This document shows, one piece after another, positions 60,775-64,000 of a DNA stretch of 64,000 bases; the first letter of the stretch is position 1; every line of letters begins with the position of its first letter. Source of the stretch: Prevotella sp. UBA2850 (GTDB lineage Bacteria; Bacteroidota; Bacteroidia; Bacteroidales; Bacteroidaceae); contig DEFO01000004.1 in assembly GCA_002350805.1 (NCBI GenBank), positions 15,779 to 79,778 on the forward strand, in the 5' to 3' direction. The notes under the pieces were generated by a model, which saw only the letters and a list, made by a program, of their open reading frames with translations, did no database searches and was not told where the DNA came from. The position numbers and the translations under genes were made by a program.

Positions 60775-61800
60775 ATGGCAAAAAAAGAAACTGAAGGCGA
60801 GCTGATGAATCCCATGGCAGAGAAGCTGAAAGCCCTGCAGGCTGCCATGTCGAAAATAGAAAAAGACTTTGGTAAAGGTAGCATCATGAAACTGGGCGAC
60901 GAGAACGTTGAAAACGTTGAGGTGATTCCTACCGGTAGTATCGCCCTGAATGCCGCCCTCGGCGTGGGAGGATATCCCAAAGGACGCATCATCGAAATCT
61001 ACGGACCTGAGTCGTCGGGAAAGACCACACTGGCCATTCACGCCATTGCAGAAGCCCAGAAGGCCGGCGGCATTGCAGCATTCATCGATGCCGAGCATGC
61101 TTTCGACCGCTTCTATGCCGAGAAACTGGGCGTAGACGTGAACAACCTCTACATTGCTCAACCCGACAATGGTGAGCAGGCTCTGGAGATTGCCGACCAA
61201 CTGATTCGCTCGAGCGCAGTAGATATTGTGGTGGTCGACTCGGTAGCCGCACTCACTCCCAAGAAAGAGATTGAGGGCGACATGGGCGACTCGGCTGTGG
61301 GACTGCAAGCACGTCTGATGAGCCAGGCACTGCGCAAACTGACGGGTACCATCTCGAAGACCAACACCACTTGTATCTTTATCAACCAGTTGCGCGAGAA
61401 GATTGGCATCATGTTTGGCAACCCCGAGACAACCACCGGCGGTAATGCCCTGAAATTCTATGCTTCGGTGCGCCTCGACATCCGCAAGGTGACCGCCATT
61501 AAAGACGGCGACCAGGTGATAGGAAACCAGGTGCGCGTAAAGGTGGTGAAGAACAAAGTGGCACCTCCCTTCCGCAAGGCGGAATTCGAGATTACCTTCG
61601 GCGAAGGCATCTCGAAGGTCGGCGAGATTGTTGACCTGGGCGTGGAATACGGCATCATTCAGAAGAGCGGCTCGTGGTTCAGCTACGAGGGTTCTAAGCT
61701 GGCACAAGGCCGCGATGCCACCAAATCGCTGCTCAAGGACAATCCCGAGCTCTGCGAGGAACTGGAAGCCAAGATCATGGCTGCCATCGCCGACAAGTAA
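60775..61800 (+). CDS. recA: Recombinase RecA
   Basis: A 341-residue RecA, the strand-exchange ATPase of homologous recombination and DNA repair. Walker A is GPESSGKTT (about 76-84), Walker B is VDIVVVDSVAAL, and the family signature ALRKLTGTISKTNTTCIFIN is present, as is the L2 region GNPETTTGGNALKFYASVRL. Start MAKKETEGELMNPMAEKLKA, length normal. It stands alone between the polyamine gene and dnaK and ends in a strong terminator. Confidence 0.97.
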   Translation: MAKKETEGELMNPMAEKLKALQAAMSKIEKDFGKGSIMKLGDENVENVEVIPTGSIALNAALGVGGYPKGRIIEIYGPESSGKTTLAIHAIAEAQKAGGIAAFIDAEHAFDRFYAEKLGVDVNNLYIAQPDNGEQALEIADQLIRSSAVDIVVVDSVAALTPKKEIEGDMGDSAVGLQARLMSQALRKLTGTISKTNTTCIFINQLREKIGIMFGNPETTTGGNALKFYASVRLDIRKVTAIKDGDQVIGNQVRVKVVKNKVAPPFRKAEFEITFGEGISKVGEIVDLGVEYGIIQKSGSWFSYEGSKLAQGRDATKSLLKDNPELCEELEAKIMAAIADK

Positions 61801-61849
61801 GGAAATCGCCAGAAAGGACTGAAGATAAAAAAAGAAAATAATAAGCAAG

Positions 61850-61895
61850 AGATTACTCAAGCCGCCACAAGCAGCTTGGGTAATCTTTTCTTTTT
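61850..61895 (+). terminator. Rho-independent terminator of recA
   Basis: A 13-bp stem AGATTACTCAAGC (61850-61862) / GCTTGGGTAATCT (61874-61886), one G-U pair, 11-base loop, then TTTCTTTTTG. It ends the recA transcript before the dnaK leader. Confidence 0.9.
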
Positions 61896-62051
61896 GTGCT
61901 CCTTTTCAGCCACTTCCACACACTGACATCTTGTCACACTCTGACAATCTTTTCCACCATTGGCACGCCATTTGTTGTTTCCTCAGCGGATTGCAATGCG
62001 CAACAACCAACAAAACATCAAAGAAATAACAAAAAAATAAAAAATAAGATT

Positions 62052-63992
62052 ATGGGAAAGATTATTGGAATCGATTTAGGAACTACCAACAGCTGCGTTG
62101 CCGTATTCGAGGGTAACGAGCCTGTAGTGATTGCTAACAGTGAAGGAAAGCGCACTACTCCTTCTGTAGTGGGCTTCGTGAAAGACGGTGAGCGCAAAGT
62201 AGGTGACCCTGCCAAGCGACAGGCTATCACCAACCCGAAGAACACCGTTTACTCCATCAAGCGTTTTATGGGTGAGACCTACGCCCAGGCTGAGAAAGAG
62301 GCCACACGTGTGCCTTTCACAGTGGTCAACGAGGGTGGTTACCCACGTGTTGACATCAACGGACGCAAATACACTCCGCAGGAGATTTCGGCCATGGTGC
62401 TTCAGAAAATGAAGAAGACCGCTGAGGATTACCTCGGACAAGAGGTGACCGATGCCGTGATTACCGTTCCTGCTTACTTCAGCGACTCACAGCGTCAGGC
62501 CACCAAGGAAGCCGGACAGATTGCAGGACTCAACGTTCAGCGTATTGTCAACGAGCCTACTGCTGCCGCATTGGCATACGGTGTTGACAAGGCCAACAAG
62601 GATATGAAGATTGCCGTGTTCGACCTCGGTGGTGGTACGTTCGATATCTCTATCCTTGAGTTTGGCGGTGGTGTGTTCGAAGTGCTTTCTACCAATGGTG
62701 ATACACACCTGGGCGGTGACGACTTCGACCAGGTCATTATCGACTGGCTGGTAAATGGCTTCAAGGCCGACGAAGGCATCGACCTCTCACGCGACCCGAT
62801 GGCTATGCAGCGCCTGAAAGAGGCTGCCGAGAAAGCTAAGATTGAACTCTCGTCAACCACATCAACCGAAATTAACCTGCCGTACATCTCGGCAGAGGGC
62901 GGTGTGCCTAAGCACTTGGTGAAGACACTCACACGCTCGCAGTTCGAGCAGCTGGCTCACGACCTCATCCAGGCATGTCTGGTTCCTTGTCAGAACGCCA
63001 TCCGCGATGCAAAATTGTCTACTAGCGACATCGACGAGGTTATCCTCGTGGGCGGCTCAAGCCGTATTCCTGCAGTGCAGACACTCGTAAAGAACTACTT
63101 CGGCAAAGAGCCTTCTAAGGGTGTGAACCCCGACGAGGTGGTGGCCGTAGGAGCCAGCATCCAGGGAGCTATCCTGAACAAGGAAGGCGGCGTAGGCGAC
63201 ATCGTTCTGCTCGACGTAACTCCGCTGACACTGGGTATCGAGACTCTCGGCGGTGTAATGACCAAACTGATTGAGGCCAACACCACAATCCCTTGCAAGA
63301 AAACTGAGACTTTCTCAACAGCCGTTGACAACCAGACCGCAGTAACCATTCACGTGCTGCAGGGCGAGCGTCCTATGGCTGCCCAGAACAAGTCCATCGG
63401 ACAGTTCAACCTCGAAGGCATTGCCCCCGCACGCCGTGGAGTTCCTCAGATTGAGGTAACCTTCGATATCGATGCCAACGGTATTCTGAATGTCAGCGCC
63501 AAGGACAAGGCCACAGGCAAGGAGCAGCGCATCCGCATCGAGGCCAGCAGCGGTCTGAGCGAGGACGAGATCAACCGCATGAAGGCAGAGGCAGAGGCTA
63601 ATGCAGAAGCCGACAAGAAAGAACGCGAGCGCATCGACAAGATGAACCAGGCCGACTCGATGATCTTCAGCACAGAGAACTTCCTGAAGGACAATGGCGA
63701 CAAGATTCCTGCCGACCAGAAACCGGGTATTGAGAGTGCCCTGCAGACCTTGAAAGACGCTCATAAGAGCGGTGACATCACTGCCATCGACAACGCCATC
63801 AACAATCTCAACCAGGTCATGCAGGCCGCATCTGCTCAGATGTACCAGCAGGCAGGTGCCCAGGCCGGTCCTGGTGCCGGAGCAGGCTTCAATGGCGGTG
63901 CTCAGGGCGAACAAGGTTTCCAAGGCGGACAGCAACCCCATTCGAACCCCAACGATGACGTACAGGACGCCGACTTTGAGGAGGTCAAATGA
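62052..63992 (+). CDS. dnaK: Chaperone protein DnaK (HSP70)
   Basis: A 646-residue HSP70. ATG 62052 starts MGKIIGIDLGTTNSCVAVFE, the first family signature; the open frame further upstream is leader sequence. The second signature IAVFDLGGGTFDISIL and third VILVGGSSRIPAVQTLVKNYF are present, then the substrate-binding domain (LLDVTPLTLGIETLGGVMTK) and a Gly/Ala/Gln-rich tail ending in DADFEEVK, the usual DnaK C-terminus. It folds and protects proteins together with DnaJ and GrpE, neither of which is in the window. The 250-base leader (61801-62051) has no visible CIRCE element. Confidence 0.97.
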   Translation: MGKIIGIDLGTTNSCVAVFEGNEPVVIANSEGKRTTPSVVGFVKDGERKVGDPAKRQAITNPKNTVYSIKRFMGETYAQAEKEATRVPFTVVNEGGYPRVDINGRKYTPQEISAMVLQKMKKTAEDYLGQEVTDAVITVPAYFSDSQRQATKEAGQIAGLNVQRIVNEPTAAALAYGVDKANKDMKIAVFDLGGGTFDISILEFGGGVFEVLSTNGDTHLGGDDFDQVIIDWLVNGFKADEGIDLSRDPMAMQRLKEAAEKAKIELSSTTSTEINLPYISAEGGVPKHLVKTLTRSQFEQLAHDLIQACLVPCQNAIRDAKLSTSDIDEVILVGGSSRIPAVQTLVKNYFGKEPSKGVNPDEVVAVGASIQGAILNKEGGVGDIVLLDVTPLTLGIETLGGVMTKLIEANTTIPCKKTETFSTAVDNQTAVTIHVLQGERPMAAQNKSIGQFNLEGIAPARRGVPQIEVTFDIDANGILNVSAKDKATGKEQRIRIEASSGLSEDEINRMKAEAEANAEADKKERERIDKMNQADSMIFSTENFLKDNGDKIPADQKPGIESALQTLKDAHKSGDITAIDNAINNLNQVMQAASAQMYQQAGAQAGPGAGAGFNGGAQGEQGFQGGQQPHSNPNDDVQDADFEEVK

Positions 63993-64000
63993 GACGCATA

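Noticed and set aside
61801..62051. A CIRCE operator before dnaK.
   Set aside because: No TTAGCACTC-N9-GAGTGCTAA or near match is visible in the leader.
1..64000. tRNA, rRNA, transposase, integrase or prophage genes.
   Set aside because: The gaps were read for tRNA-like folds and the frames for mobile-element motifs, and none was supported.

Overview
This window looks like a chromosomal segment of a GC-rich member of the Bacteroidota, most likely order Bacteroidales and probably Prevotella-like (family-level placement is inference). The evidence is two SusC/SusD pairs under ECF sigma/FecR control, promoters of the Bacteroidota TTTG-N19/20-TAnnTTTG type, few recognisable Shine-Dalgarno sequences, a HmuSTUV-type haem cluster, DUF3822-rsmD, and the carboxyspermidine branch of polyamine synthesis. 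I saw no rRNA, tRNA, CRISPR array, transposase, integrase or phage gene.

Layout. 1-9224: a SusC/SusD/DUF4843/PKD-like lipoprotein operon on the minus strand, running out of the window into a partial exported protein, with a divergent ECF sigma/FecR pair. 9225-9809: a long intergenic tract holding an orphan promoter, a 22-bp periodic array and a terminator. 9810-11931: an exported TldD/PmbA-like protein lacking the metal-binding motif, divergent from dinB through interleaved promoters. 12032-17452: hmuSTUV-like genes without hmuY or hmuR. 17480-22114: rsmD, DUF3822, a small membrane protein, a RecD-like helicase and rmuC. 22522-30859: an outer-membrane barrel protein, a secreted C1 peptidase, a ketopantoate-reductase-like gene, dxs, trkA and trkH. 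31087-34040: manA and a convergent ABC-ATPase/DUF4435 pair resembling PARIS antiphage systems. 34255-38024: an Lrp-type regulator, then metY, an SDR gene and cysK. 38465-47618: a second complete ECF/FecR/SusC/SusD/DUF4843/PKD module with the same head-to-head layout. 48192-55684: an outer-membrane barrel protein and three thioredoxin-family proteins. 56105-63992: a BASS-type transporter, nhaD, an uncharacterised gene, carboxynorspermidine synthase, recA and dnaK.

How the parts may work together. Both SusC proteins carry an STN domain, which in this family signals to a FecR anti-sigma and its ECF sigma factor. A bipartite motif, (G/A)TAAC, 17-18 bases, then CGTATTAGGG or a close relative, lies 29-41 bases before the start of both susC genes and also before the two thioredoxin operons at 51076 and 53439. 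This suggests the uptake modules and an envelope thiol-redox set are co-regulated by one or both sigma factors. I consider this the most promising new biology here. Neither module has glycoside hydrolase genes in the window, so they are not ordinary polysaccharide utilisation loci.

The intergenic regions are rich in short phased repeats (units of 7, 10, 19 and 22 bp) placed just after stop codons, and in a dispersed palindromic element found at three places.
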